From the NCBI GenBank assembly GCA_902812415.1, contig CADDZJ010000001.1, forward strand, positions 62,001 through 126,000: 64,000 nt of DNA, written 5' to 3'. A program made the translations under genes and the position numbers. This DNA comes from Acidobacteriota bacterium. GTDB lineage: Bacteria; Acidobacteriota; Terriglobia; UBA7540. The notes under the pieces were generated by a model, which was given only the letters and a program-made list of their open reading frames with translations, ran no database searches and had not been told where the DNA came from. The number at the start of each line of letters is the position of its first letter. Position 1 is the stretch's first letter. Of this stretch, positions 33,941 to 42,588 are shown piece after piece.

Positions 33941-36408
33941 AAATGAAACCGGTAATCCGATGGCTTGGAGTCTGTCTTTTACTGGCGGTCATTTGCGCTT
34001 TAACGGGCGAGCGCCCGGCTTCCCGGCGTCTTACAGCGCGGAGCCCCAGCGCGCGAACGCTTCCCGCCCTCCTGGCTATTCTGCCTCTAAACCCCGTGAA
34101 TGCTGATTTGTTTGAGCCCGCAGCCGGACTTCCGGCTACCGCGCAGGCGGCCGCAAGAATCACTCAGATATCGATTCAGTCCAATCAACTGGGCGCGGCG
34201 TTCGTAAAGATTGGCACGACCGGCCCGGTTCAAATCAGACCTTTGCGCTTAAGCCATCCTGCGCGGCTGGTTGTGGATTTGCAACCCGTTGAGGTGCGCC
34301 ATTTTCAGCGCATTCCCGCGAATCATGCAGGAGTTTTAGAGGACGTTCGGCTGGCGCAGTTTCAGAATACTCCCACCGATGTCGCGCGGGTCGTGGCGGA
34401 TCTTTCCCAGAACGCGCCTTTCCGCATCGAGTCCGAGCCGGATGGAATCCGCATTCAGTTTCGTGAACCCAGGAAATCCGTGCAAAGCTCCGTGCAGCCG
34501 TTGAAGGCTCCCCCAAAAGTTCCGACTGCGCAGCAGGAAGACCCGATTGTTCAGGCGTTGGAAAGGCCGGTAAAGTTAGACCTCACGAGTTTCCGCCCTG
34601 GGCAATTGGAAACAGCGACTCGGAATACCCCGGCGAAACTCAGAAAGACGTTCTCGAAACTCTCAGGGCCAAATCAGCTTGATTCTGCAAATGCAAAGCG
34701 GCTTGGCGGAGTTTATCCCGAGCCGAAATACAGGGATTCTTCGCTTCGCTTCGCTCCACTCAGAATGATATCGTCTCGAGACGTTTTTCAGCAACCTGCG
34801 GGAGACGCTCATCTGGCGACACCAGAGCCGCAAGAGCAGCAGGCTGTCGCCGACCCGGCAGCGGCTGCAACGCCGGCGCCTGCGTGGACATCTGCTCGTT
34901 CGCCGGATGCGGTCCCATTTTCGCTGACCGAGCTTCAGCAGGCTCTCCAGTCGGTGCAAATCGCCGCGGATTCATCTCCCAATCTTGGAGTTCTCCAGAA
35001 TCAGGGCATCCTAAGCACTCCCTTTTCCCAGCAACAGCATCACTTCACCGGCAAGCTCATTTCTCTGGACCTGAGAGACGTGGATATCCGCGATTTCTTC
35101 CGCCTCATTCATCAGATCAGCGGACTGAATATTGTGGTGGATTCCAACGTCACCGGAAGAATCACCATGGTGATGGATGACGTGCCGTGGGATCAGGCGC
35201 TGAGCATTGCTCTGAAGGATAACGGACTCGCTACCGAACTTGATGGAAACGTGCTTCGCATCGCTAAAGTGAGCACGCTGGTTGACGAAGCCAAGGCGCA
35301 AACTGACGAACGGATGGCAAAACTGGAAGCTGAGCCGCTGGTCACGGTGGTCCGGCAATTAAAGTATGCGCACGCGGCTGATCAGCAGCCCATGCAAACG
35401 ACGAGCATCGGCGGCGCAGGAGGCGGCATGGGCGGGAGCGCCAACCAGTTGCCGATTCCGGGCGTGGTCTCGATGCTGAACAGCATGAAAGGCGTTCTCA
35501 GCCCGGACGGCAAAGTGGTCGCCGATCCACGCGACAACGCCGTGATCATTACCGATCATCGCTCGCAGATTCCGGTCATTGAGGCGGTGATCGACAAACT
35601 CGACGCGAAAGCCCAGCAAGTCTCCATTCAGGTTCGCGTGATTCTGGCCAATGCGGATTTCACCCGGACGCTTTCGGCCGCATTGAGCGGCGCAGCGCGC
35701 AACCGCTCCGGAAGCACTCTCGGCGGAATCGGCACCGGCAATGGCTCGATGGGAACCTTTACGAACAATCCGTCGTCGCCCATCGTCGGGAGCAATGCGA
35801 CCAGTACGACAACCATCACCAACGGCGTCATTCAGGGGACGACGAACTACGCGATTCCCTCAACCGCCGCGGGGTTTGGCGCGTTTGCCATCACCAACGC
35901 CGGTGCGCGATACCTGATCAACGCCGCCATCAGCGCGGCGGAAACCCGGGACCAGGCCCGGACCATCTCGCGGCCCACCATCGTGACGCAAAACAACGTG
36001 CAGGGCGAAGTGCAACAGGGCGTCCAGATTCCCATTCAGACCAACATCAACAACACCATTGCCGTGCAATACGTCAACGCCACGCTTCAACTTTCGGTGA
36101 CGCCGCAAGTCACGGTGGATAACAAAGTCTTCCTGAATATCTACGTCAACAACGCTTCGGTGGGCAGCTTCAGCACTTTGGTGGGACCGTCCATCAACAC
36201 TCAGCAGGCGACTACGCAGGTGCTCGTGCCCGATGGCGGAACGGTGGTGTTTGGAGGCATTACGGTGACGACGCGAGCGCATTCGGCCACTTACGTCCCC
36301 TTGCTGGGCAGCATTCCCATCATTGGCAATCTTTTTAAATCAAGCTCGGTGAACGACCAGAATCAGGAGTTGCTCTTCTTCGTTTCTCCCACGATTCTGC
36401 CGGGATAA
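33937..36408 (+). CDS. pilQ: type IV pilus secretin PilQ
   Basis: Outer-membrane secretin that forms the pilus exit pore. 823 residues. Signal peptide 1-25. An AMIN domain follows (SIQSNQLGAAFVKIGTTGPV, LVVDLQPVEVRHF, residues about 65-170) that can bind peptidoglycan. Residues 190-360 are a long Pro/Ala-rich linker, within which residues about 264-278 (KYRDSSLRFAPLRMI) are encoded by a family B repeat in frame. The secretin N0/STN domain starts near 370 (LISLDLRDVDIRDFFRLIHQ). The C-terminal secretin core ends YVPLLGSIPIIGNLFKSSSV, then NQELLFFVSPTILPG. It overlaps the convergent mobA by 46 bp. Confidence 0.95.
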   Translation: MKMKPVIRWLGVCLLLAVICALTGERPASRRLTARSPSARTLPALLAILPLNPVNADLFEPAAGLPATAQAAARITQISIQSNQLGAAFVKIGTTGPVQIRPLRLSHPARLVVDLQPVEVRHFQRIPANHAGVLEDVRLAQFQNTPTDVARVVADLSQNAPFRIESEPDGIRIQFREPRKSVQSSVQPLKAPPKVPTAQQEDPIVQALERPVKLDLTSFRPGQLETATRNTPAKLRKTFSKLSGPNQLDSANAKRLGGVYPEPKYRDSSLRFAPLRMISSRDVFQQPAGDAHLATPEPQEQQAVADPAAAATPAPAWTSARSPDAVPFSLTELQQALQSVQIAADSSPNLGVLQNQGILSTPFSQQQHHFTGKLISLDLRDVDIRDFFRLIHQISGLNIVVDSNVTGRITMVMDDVPWDQALSIALKDNGLATELDGNVLRIAKVSTLVDEAKAQTDERMAKLEAEPLVTVVRQLKYAHAADQQPMQTTSIGGAGGGMGGSANQLPIPGVVSMLNSMKGVLSPDGKVVADPRDNAVIITDHRSQIPVIEAVIDKLDAKAQQVSIQVRVILANADFTRTLSAALSGAARNRSGSTLGGIGTGNGSMGTFTNNPSSPIVGSNATSTTTITNGVIQGTTNYAIPSTAAGFGAFAITNAGARYLINAAISAAETRDQARTISRPTIVTQNNVQGEVQQGVQIPIQTNINNTIAVQYVNATLQLSVTPQVTVDNKVFLNIYVNNASVGSFSTLVGPSINTQQATTQVLVPDGGTVVFGGITVTTRAHSATYVPLLGSIPIIGNLFKSSSVNDQNQELLFFVSPTILPG
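34727..34769. repeat. family B repeat fragment inside pilQ coding sequence
   Basis: AAATACAGGGATTCTTCGCT, then TCGCTTCGCTCCACTCAGAATGA, matches the right arm of the family B palindromes (for example 45360-45396). It is read in frame as KYRDSSLRFAPLRMI in the disordered linker of PilQ, where extra residues are tolerated. Confidence 0.8.
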
Positions 36409-37064
36409 TTGCGTCGGAGCGCTTCAAAGTCTGACGGAGTGTTCATGTTGGAGAAAAGATAGTCCTGGAAGCCTGCCTGCGCCATTTCCTGGAAGCCAAC
36501 GATCTCGCAACGAACGCGGGGATAAAATCGGCTGACCTTGTTTTGTCCCTGTGCAAGGCTTGAACGGACGGCGCTTCGGGCGCGTCGGCGATAAACCGCG
36601 CAAAGGGGTTGAAGCCGTCGGTCGCGGGATTGAGGGACGGTAACATCAGCCTGGCTCGCCTCAGCCCGCAAGCAAAGATAACGAAGAAAGGACGCGCTCA
36701 GGTAAGGCATATCGCAACCGATGATGAGGTTATATTCGGTGCGGGTGTGCAAGAGGGCCGTATAGATGCCCGCCAGGGGCCCGCGTCCCAGCCATTCGTC
36801 CGGGTAAACCGGAACGCCAAACACCATTTCGAATTCTTCCCCCGTCATTCTGAGCGGAGCTTCAGGAGTCAAGGCCTGGGCGTATGTCGGCGCATCGGAC
36901 GCACCCAGCACGGCTACAGCGCGGCATACCGAACGTAGCAGCCGCAATTGCCGTAAAAGCAGCGTTTCACCGTTAAGAATCAGCGTGTGCTTGGGCTGGC
37001 CCATGCGCCGGCCCCTTCCGCCTGCAAGCACAAACCCGGTAACATCAAAAAAGCGATGCCGCAT
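36363..37064 (-). CDS. mobA: molybdenum cofactor guanylyltransferase-like protein MobA
   Basis: A 233-residue nucleotidyltransferase that adds GMP to molybdopterin. FVLAGGRGRRMGQPKHTLIL is the GTP-binding loop (LAGGxxRRMGxxK), and NLIIGCDMPYLSASFLRYLC contains the CDMP metal site. The C-terminal 20 residues overlap the end of pilQ on the other strand. Residues around TPEAPLRMTGEEFEM (36843-36866) coincide with a family B-like segment. Other NTP-transferase specificities cannot be excluded since no moa/moe genes are nearby. Confidence 0.85.
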   Translation of the reverse strand: MRHRFFDVTGFVLAGGRGRRMGQPKHTLILNGETLLLRQLRLLRSVCRAVAVLGASDAPTYAQALTPEAPLRMTGEEFEMVFGVPVYPDEWLGRGPLAGIYTALLHTRTEYNLIIGCDMPYLSASFLRYLCLRAEASQADVTVPQSRDRRLQPLCAVYRRRARSAVRSSLAQGQNKVSRFYPRVRCEIVGFQEMAQAGFQDYLFSNMNTPSDFEALRRNYPGRIVGETKKSNS

Positions 37065-37165
37065 CCTGACGCCATTATTGAAGGATCAGAAGGCAGAGTA
37101 AAGAGTTGTTGTTTCCGCCATAGGTGAAGCAACGCAATGCGTTAGAATGACTGATGAGGATTAAT

Positions 37166-37342
37166 ATGTATGACGCTCTGGCGGAAATTTTCGTTTACGG
37201 TTTGGCGCTGATCTATCTAATATTGTTTATTGTCCTGGCCCAGTATTGGGTTCGGACGATGGTGCGCGCCAACCGGAAGAGACCTCATTATCCACCTGCC
37301 TCAAAACCTCAAGAGCAGTTCAAAGCGGTAAGCGATAAGTGA
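37166..37342 (+). CDS. small single-span membrane protein (CcmD-like size)
   Basis: A 58-residue protein: one transmembrane helix (AEIFVYGLALIYLILFIVLA) followed by a basic cytoplasmic-type tail (VRANRKRPHYPPASKPQE). ATG 37166 has a GAGGA ribosome site 5 nt upstream; an in-frame ATG at 37154 lacks one. The shape resembles CcmD heme-exporter subunits, but no ccm genes are nearby, so this is only a resemblance. Divergent from mobA; function unknown. Confidence 0.6.
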   Translation: MYDALAEIFVYGLALIYLILFIVLAQYWVRTMVRANRKRPHYPPASKPQEQFKAVSDK

Positions 37343-37371
37343 GAAAGTGTGAAAAAATTAAACCGCGCACT

Positions 37372-37440
37372 TGTAGCGGCAAACGATGTTCGCTGAAGTT
37401 TTGGCAAGCGAAAACCCGGCGATCACAGATCGCCGCTACA
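37372..37440. repeat. family A palindromic repeat, copy 3 (reverse orientation)
   Basis: It begins TGTAGCGGCAAACGATGTTC and ends GCGATCACAGATCGCCGCTA then CA; this is the reverse complement of the copies at 2694 and 3867. Downstream GCGAGATTTTTTcACAACTT matches their upstream flank. It lies between the small membrane protein and the ROK repressor. Confidence 0.83.
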
Positions 37441-37754
37441 GCGAGATTTTTTCACAACTTCTGACGAGTGACGAGCAAAGAACGCTTCCGGCGCTTCGGA
37501 GTTTTTTACCACTCCCCACCTTTCACTCATTGCGCTTATTCTCGCTGCCTTTGGCTCCGCCGGATGACCGCTTGCTGGTCTTTGGCAACCGCCAAGAAAA
37601 TACGCAGAGTAACCCCGAACGTGATATGATTCAACACGATTAGCGGTTTTCGACTTCCGAACGCAAAATCCAAACTCTGAAAATGAACCGGTTTCGAGGG
37701 GGAGAAGCCAGCCCGGATTAGGTTAAGCTGGCGACTTCTCATAAGATTAAACTA

Positions 37755-39053
37755 ATGAAGCATTCACTGATCGAGCCCGGCGTTGCTCCGGGAAGGCCGG
37801 AGTTATTGCGGGAGGTCAACGCCCGCCAGCTTCTGCGTCTGCTTCGCCTGCGTGGTCCGTGCTCGCGCGCCGACCTGGTGCGGCATTCGGGACTGAGCGC
37901 GCCCACCGTCTCGAGCGCCATCTCCTATCTTCAGGAAAAGGGACTGGTTGAAGGATTGGGTCCCGGACGCTCGAACGGAGGCCGGCGTCCCAGCCTGCTC
38001 CGTTTCAATGCCGCTCGTGGGTATATCATGGGGGTAGACATTGGGCGGTCGGTGGTGCGGGTGGGGCTGGCCGATTTGAAGGGCGGCATCCTTGAGAAAT
38101 GGGTGGCCGATGTGCCTTCGCACAGCGCGCCTGAAAGCGTGGCCCACCAGATTCACGAAGGAATTCTGGAACTTCAGGGCCGCCACGGAATCGCGGGAAA
38201 TAAGATCCTGGCCCTTGCAGCCGGAGTTCCGGGAATCACAGATCCCATGGCAGGAGTTGTCCTTTCCGCTCCAAGTCTCTCCTCGAAATGGGAGGCTGCG
38301 CCGCTGCGCAACTTGCTCGAAGCAAAAACAGGAATCACCTGCGCCGTGGAAAACGACGTGAACCTTGCGGCGCTGGGAGAGAGTTGGTGCGGCACAGCCT
38401 GCGGAGTCCCCAACTTCGTCTTTCTGAGCATCGGAACCGGCGTGGGAGCGGGCATTTTCGTGAATGGGCATCTTTATCATGGCTCAGAATACACCGCCGG
38501 CGAAATTGGCTATCTCTACGTTCCGGGAACGGAGGAAGCCCCGCTCGCCCTCCGCCGGCAGGGGCCGCTTGAAAGCGTGATTGGGAGCAAAGGGATTGAG
38601 CAATTCTGGGCGAAGCTCAACCGCTCTGGACGAAATAAGAAGTCTTCGCAGAATCAGCGGCTCGAAGCGATTGAAATCTTCGACCTTGCGGAGCGTGGCG
38701 ACAAGCAAGCGCGGATTGTTTTGCAGCAGACAGCCCGCATCCTAGCGGACGCTATCACGAACGTATGCGTTATTTTGAATTCATCATTGGTGGTCCTCGG
38801 AGGGCGATTGGGCACGCATCCGGCGCTTTTTGAAGCCACTCGCCGGATTCTGGAGCGCAACGAATTTTCCCGCCCCCAACTAGCCGTGAGCAGCCTGGGA
38901 AGGGAAGCGCAGCTTTTTGGCGCCCTCTGGCTGGCGCTGAACGTTGCGGACGCCAGAATCCTGCCCGTGGCAAGCGATGCGCGCGCAACCCATGTGGCGC
39001 CCTATCATTCCAGCCTCGCCCTGCCGGTACTGGGCCTCCTCCCACCGGATTAA
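37755..39053 (+). CDS. ROK-family transcriptional repressor (NagC/XylR type)
   Basis: A 432-residue regulator. Residues about 15-75 are a winged HTH (LLRLLRLRGPCSRADLVRHS, GLSAPTVSSAISYLQEKGL). The ROK domain follows (YIMGVDIGRSVVRVGLADLK; FLSIGTGVGAGIFVNGHLYH). The CxCGxxGCxE zinc motif is missing: where it should be, the sequence reads YVPGTEEAPLALRRQGPLES. Kinase activity is therefore improbable, and sugar-responsive binding may use a different geometry. It probably controls a sugar-use operon outside the window. No nearby transporter shows its target. Confidence 0.9.
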   Translation: MKHSLIEPGVAPGRPELLREVNARQLLRLLRLRGPCSRADLVRHSGLSAPTVSSAISYLQEKGLVEGLGPGRSNGGRRPSLLRFNAARGYIMGVDIGRSVVRVGLADLKGGILEKWVADVPSHSAPESVAHQIHEGILELQGRHGIAGNKILALAAGVPGITDPMAGVVLSAPSLSSKWEAAPLRNLLEAKTGITCAVENDVNLAALGESWCGTACGVPNFVFLSIGTGVGAGIFVNGHLYHGSEYTAGEIGYLYVPGTEEAPLALRRQGPLESVIGSKGIEQFWAKLNRSGRNKKSSQNQRLEAIEIFDLAERGDKQARIVLQQTARILADAITNVCVILNSSLVVLGGRLGTHPALFEATRRILERNEFSRPQLAVSSLGREAQLFGALWLALNVADARILPVASDARATHVAPYHSSLALPVLGLLPPD

Positions 39054-39129
39054 TTTGAGTCGCTTCTGTGGCGGGCGGACGGCATCCGCCCGGGGAGCAC
39101 GGCGTGCGCTCCTCAATCGCTGCCTCCGT

Positions 39130-39214
39130 GGGTGGCGCATACCCCGCGCGTTTTGCGATGTGTGCGACGCTTGAAAATCGCACACATGCAAAAACGGTCA
39201 TGTGTGCGTTACCC
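39130..39214. repeat. family E palindromic repeat, copy 2
   Basis: GGGTGGCGCATACCCCGCGC at the left, and GTGTGCGTTACCC at the right as its degraded inverted partner, with internal GATGTGTGCGaC/GAAAaTCGCACACAT. Aligned with 28315-28400, the left half is about 80% the same by eye. It lies between the ROK repressor and the triplicated-domain protein. Confidence 0.72.
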
Positions 39215-39339
39215 AGATCATGGGTATGCCTCTGCCTTTCGTGGACCCCACACCGGAAGCGTAAAAATTTGCTCTGGACGAAGCCAGCCAAAGCCTGCCA
39301 TTCTTAAATTATCATTTGCATTGATCAGGAGTGTTTTCC

Positions 39340-41157
39340 ATGAAGTTTCTAGGCGCTACTCTTTGCATTCTTGTTCTCAGCTTCAGCGGATGGGGACAAC
39401 CATCGCAACCGTCCGCTTCGAGCCAGGATCCGGCTGCTTCGCCTGAAACCGCGCAGTTGAAAAACGATTTACAGAAGGTCTTTCTCGCCGATGCGCGAGT
39501 TCATGACCTGCTCGGCCTTTTGCAGCCCTCCCATTGGCAGATGACCGATGCGGAGCGGGCATCTTTCAATCAGAAAGTCGATGCCGTGCAACAAGAGCTT
39601 ACAACGCTGGAGAAATGGAGATACCAACTCTTCTATCATCCGGAGAGCCTGGAGGACGGCCAGGAGACGATGGAAGCATTGGGCGGACTGATTCCAGAGC
39701 TTTGGGAGGTGAGCTCAGCGGTGGAGCAATATGCAGGCCAGACCGCGGCAAGGCAACTGGAACAGTCGATTCATGACCTCAACGGCCTCAAGAACCAGTT
39801 GAATCAAGACCTTGCGCAGGTCTTCCCCGGCAAATTCGCTCCCCAGGCCGCTGCCGCGACTCCGGCGGCAAAGTCCTCTCAAGCGCCCCATGCGCAAGCG
39901 GCGGCCACGCCTTCCAAGCCGCAGCAGCCTTCGGCGCCCTCGGCAGCCAGCGCGACGCCAACTCCCAGTGTCTCAGCGCCAACAACCTCAGCGCCAGCTC
40001 CTGAGAAAGCCGTTCAGCCATCCGCGCCGCCAGCCCCGCCTTCTGCCCCTGCTGCCAGCGTAGGTACAAACCTTCCACCCGCAAAGGTCAAAGACCTTTT
40101 AAGTAAAGTCTATCTGGCCAGCGCGCGATTGAACGACTTATTGGGTTTAATCCAGCCCCAGAATTGGAAGATGGCGAACGCCGAGCGAGCCTTGCTGAAC
40201 GATCGCCTGCATGGAATTCAGGAGCAGATGAAGACGCTCGAAAAATGGCGTTACCAGTTTTTCTATCATCCGAACGATCTCAATTCGGGGCAGCAGACCG
40301 TCGCGGCACTAGACCACCTGATTCCTTCGATTCAGGGCGTCGCTTCCGCTGTGACTCAATATCAGGGGCCATCAGCCGGAGGGCAGCTTAACCAGCCCCT
40401 CCAGGAACTAACCGATGCTGAAAAGCCCCTTCTGGCTTACGTGACATATCTGAATGCCGAGATTCAAAAGCAACTGAACGCGCAGCCCGCCGGTTTGCCG
40501 GGAGGGAAAACTCTGGAAACCGAACGGATCATCGCGCCCCAGGCTCTTCCAGCCCCGCTCTCCTCCATGGCTGCGGTCACGCCGCCCTTGACCCACGCGC
40601 AGGTCAAAGCGATCCTCTATAAACTCTATATCTCCGAGTTTCGCATTCAGGACCTCTTAAATCAGGAGCGTCCGGCACAATGGAAAGCTCCCAAGTCAGA
40701 TCGCATCCTTCTCAGCCAGTCGCAAAAAACCATGCTCGCCGAGCTTCGCCAGATTGAAAAGTGGCGAGCGCTCTTCAGCGAATATCCTGATAATGTCTAC
40801 TATGCCTTCCAGACCTATCTCTCCGTGCTGAAGCTCTTCCACCCGCTTTGGCTCTTCAGCGGCCAAGTGAGCCAATATGAAAGCGCCAATCTTGGAAGCG
40901 ACTATCGCCGGCGGGCGAACGACCTTGAAGCCAATCTGAACGACCTGCTCCCTTACGTCAGCTTTATCCTCAAAAATGAGGCGGAAACCACGCAGATGTT
41001 CCAGGCAGACCTGGCTAGTTGTCAGAATCAGTTGGGTTACGCCATGCATGGAGCGATCCGCTCCGCCACCCCCATCCGGAACGTTGTCCCCGTCTTTCAG
41101 GGAAGACGTGTGCGCGAAAAGGCGCGGGACGCGCATGAAAAAGGCGATTATAAATAG
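39340..41157 (+). CDS. secreted protein with three copies of an undescribed helical domain
   Basis: A 605-residue exported protein. Signal peptide 1-20 (FLGATLCILVLSFSGWG). Three homologous blocks of about 120 residues start near 39, 249 and 422: each has a VF/VYLA.AR..DLLG..QP..W opening and a (T)LEKWRYQ-F-YHP motif (third copy IEKWRALFSEYP). Copies 1 and 2 are closest. A Pro/Ala/Ser-rich linker (residues 165-245) joins copies 1 and 2. ATG 39340 follows AGGAG. I recognise no known family; all-helical modules suggest a surface-binding or structural role. Confidence 0.82.
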   Translation: MKFLGATLCILVLSFSGWGQPSQPSASSQDPAASPETAQLKNDLQKVFLADARVHDLLGLLQPSHWQMTDAERASFNQKVDAVQQELTTLEKWRYQLFYHPESLEDGQETMEALGGLIPELWEVSSAVEQYAGQTAARQLEQSIHDLNGLKNQLNQDLAQVFPGKFAPQAAAATPAAKSSQAPHAQAAATPSKPQQPSAPSAASATPTPSVSAPTTSAPAPEKAVQPSAPPAPPSAPAASVGTNLPPAKVKDLLSKVYLASARLNDLLGLIQPQNWKMANAERALLNDRLHGIQEQMKTLEKWRYQFFYHPNDLNSGQQTVAALDHLIPSIQGVASAVTQYQGPSAGGQLNQPLQELTDAEKPLLAYVTYLNAEIQKQLNAQPAGLPGGKTLETERIIAPQALPAPLSSMAAVTPPLTHAQVKAILYKLYISEFRIQDLLNQERPAQWKAPKSDRILLSQSQKTMLAELRQIEKWRALFSEYPDNVYYAFQTYLSVLKLFHPLWLFSGQVSQYESANLGSDYRRRANDLEANLNDLLPYVSFILKNEAETTQMFQADLASCQNQLGYAMHGAIRSATPIRNVVPVFQGRRVREKARDAHEKGDYK

Positions 41158-41435
41158 GGAGAGGTCGGCCGCTTCAACTAACCAACTCTTTTAAAATTGT
41201 AACCATATCTAACTGATAACTGGCACTTTCGTGCCATTGCTTTTTCAGGAAGACCGCTTATTGTGGATAGAAGCGGGGCATAAATGTGGTCCTGCAAAGG
41301 GTGGCCGAAGGGGTGCAAAAGAGTCTGTGGTGGGAAGGGGTCAATGTTGTGTTCATCCAGGATCAGCTTGTAGCGACGGGCGTGTTCAGCGCTTGGACCC
41401 CATAAGTTGATCGACAAGGTAAAGGAGATTGATGT

Positions 41436-42107
41436 ATGGCAAAATGGTACAAGTTCATTTCCATGATGATCGCTGTGGCAGCGATTCTCTTCCTGTCAGT
41501 GCTTTCAGTACCCAACGCTGCGGCGGACTCGATTGGCCCAAATTGCGGAAGTTGCATGGGTGTGGTTTATACCTTGACTTACGGTGGAAGCCCCATCAGC
41601 AGCACGGCAACTACGCAAACTTTTCAAATCACGTTCACTCTGGATACATCAGGATTTAGTGGCGGCAGCGGGTTCCTGATGGCCGTAGCGCCCAAAGTGA
41701 GCTCGTCCATTGATAGCTTTTCATTGGTGAGCGCGCCGGGCGGAACCAGCGATTGGACAACCAAGAGCGGCGGCCTCAGCGCGAATGGTTGCAGCGGAGC
41801 AGGCAGCGGTTTCTTCTGCGCGGGCGCCAATTCCATGGGGAGTTTCAACAAAGTCCCAGATGGGACTTACAGCTTTGTATTTGATGTCACGATTCCAACA
41901 GGCGGTTTATTTACCAATCTCAACGAAGCCAGCATCAAGGCTTTGTATGAGAACAGCGATGGAAAAAACTTAGGCATTACGTCCGAAGATATCACTTTGC
42001 AGAAGACCACAAGCCCTGTTCCTGAGCCAGCCTCACTCGGCCTGGTCGGAATCGGGTTGTTTGCCCTTGCCTATGTCTATCGCCGTAAGGTTCGATTTAC
42101 GTCGTAA
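41436..42107 (+). CDS. PEP-CTERM sorting-domain protein 1
   Basis: A 223-residue secreted protein with a signal peptide (FISMMIAVAAILFLSVLSVP) and a C-terminal PEP-CTERM signal: VPEPASLGLVGIGLFALAYV then a YRRK cluster. That signal targets the protein to an exosortase for processing at the cell surface. The mature middle is Gly/Ser/Thr-rich with a beta-sandwich look (VVYTLTYGGSPIS, FVFDVTIPTGGLFTNL). A strong ribosome site (AAGGAGAT) precedes the ATG. The exosortase itself is not in the window. It is followed by a second PEP-CTERM gene. Confidence 0.9.
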   Translation: MAKWYKFISMMIAVAAILFLSVLSVPNAAADSIGPNCGSCMGVVYTLTYGGSPISSTATTQTFQITFTLDTSGFSGGSGFLMAVAPKVSSSIDSFSLVSAPGGTSDWTTKSGGLSANGCSGAGSGFFCAGANSMGSFNKVPDGTYSFVFDVTIPTGGLFTNLNEASIKALYENSDGKNLGITSEDITLQKTTSPVPEPASLGLVGIGLFALAYVYRRKVRFTS

Positions 42108-42588
42108 CAAACTGTGTTTTTAACGACGCCGCCGCATCGGAACCCAATGGCGGCGGTGATCATAAGAAGCCACGGCATAATCCATGCCCGGTTACAAAGC
42201 ATGGACCCTCCGCCGCTGGTGCTCTGCCAGGCATCAGCGGCGTTCGTTTTCATGGCTGTTTTGATCACAACTGGAAAATACCCGCTTGGTAAGTAGAGGG
42301 CGGTGGACAGGAACCTAAAGCTCCTTAAGTGGAGTAAAATTAGCGTGTTGACCGAGCGTGTAAGAGGCAACAGGATTTTTTCTATGAAGTCTTAAGAAGC
42401 TGTTTCAGAACCTCGGATCGCTCACGTTAAGTAGCGGCGGGTTTAGCCCGCCACCCAACATGGCGGCGTAAATCCACTGTTACAGTGGGCAACCCATGCC
42501 ACGAAATAGGTTTTGAAACAGCATCAAGTCATCATAAATCATACTTACTAAGGAGGAGCCAGCCCGCAAGGCTTGCAACATAGCAGAG
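42108..42588. other. 480-bp spacer between two PEP-CTERM genes
   Basis: It contains a GC-rich hairpin (CCGCCGCATcggaacccaATG then GCGGCGG, about 42126-42157) just after the first gene, and the family D element at 42399-42522. No protein-like frame is evident. An AAGGAGGAG near 42550 precedes the second gene but is about 30 nt too far from its ATG. Confidence 0.5.
42399..42522. repeat. family D element, best copy, with 14-bp terminal inverted repeats
   Basis: It starts GCTGTTTCAGAACC (42399-42412) and ends GGTTTTGAAACAGC (42509-42522), which match as inverted repeats at 13 of 14 positions. Inside, GTAGCGGCGGGTTTAGCCCG forms a hairpin with its own CCACC, followed by ATGGCGGCGTAAA. This 124-bp bounded structure suggests a small non-autonomous mobile element. 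Confidence 0.75.
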
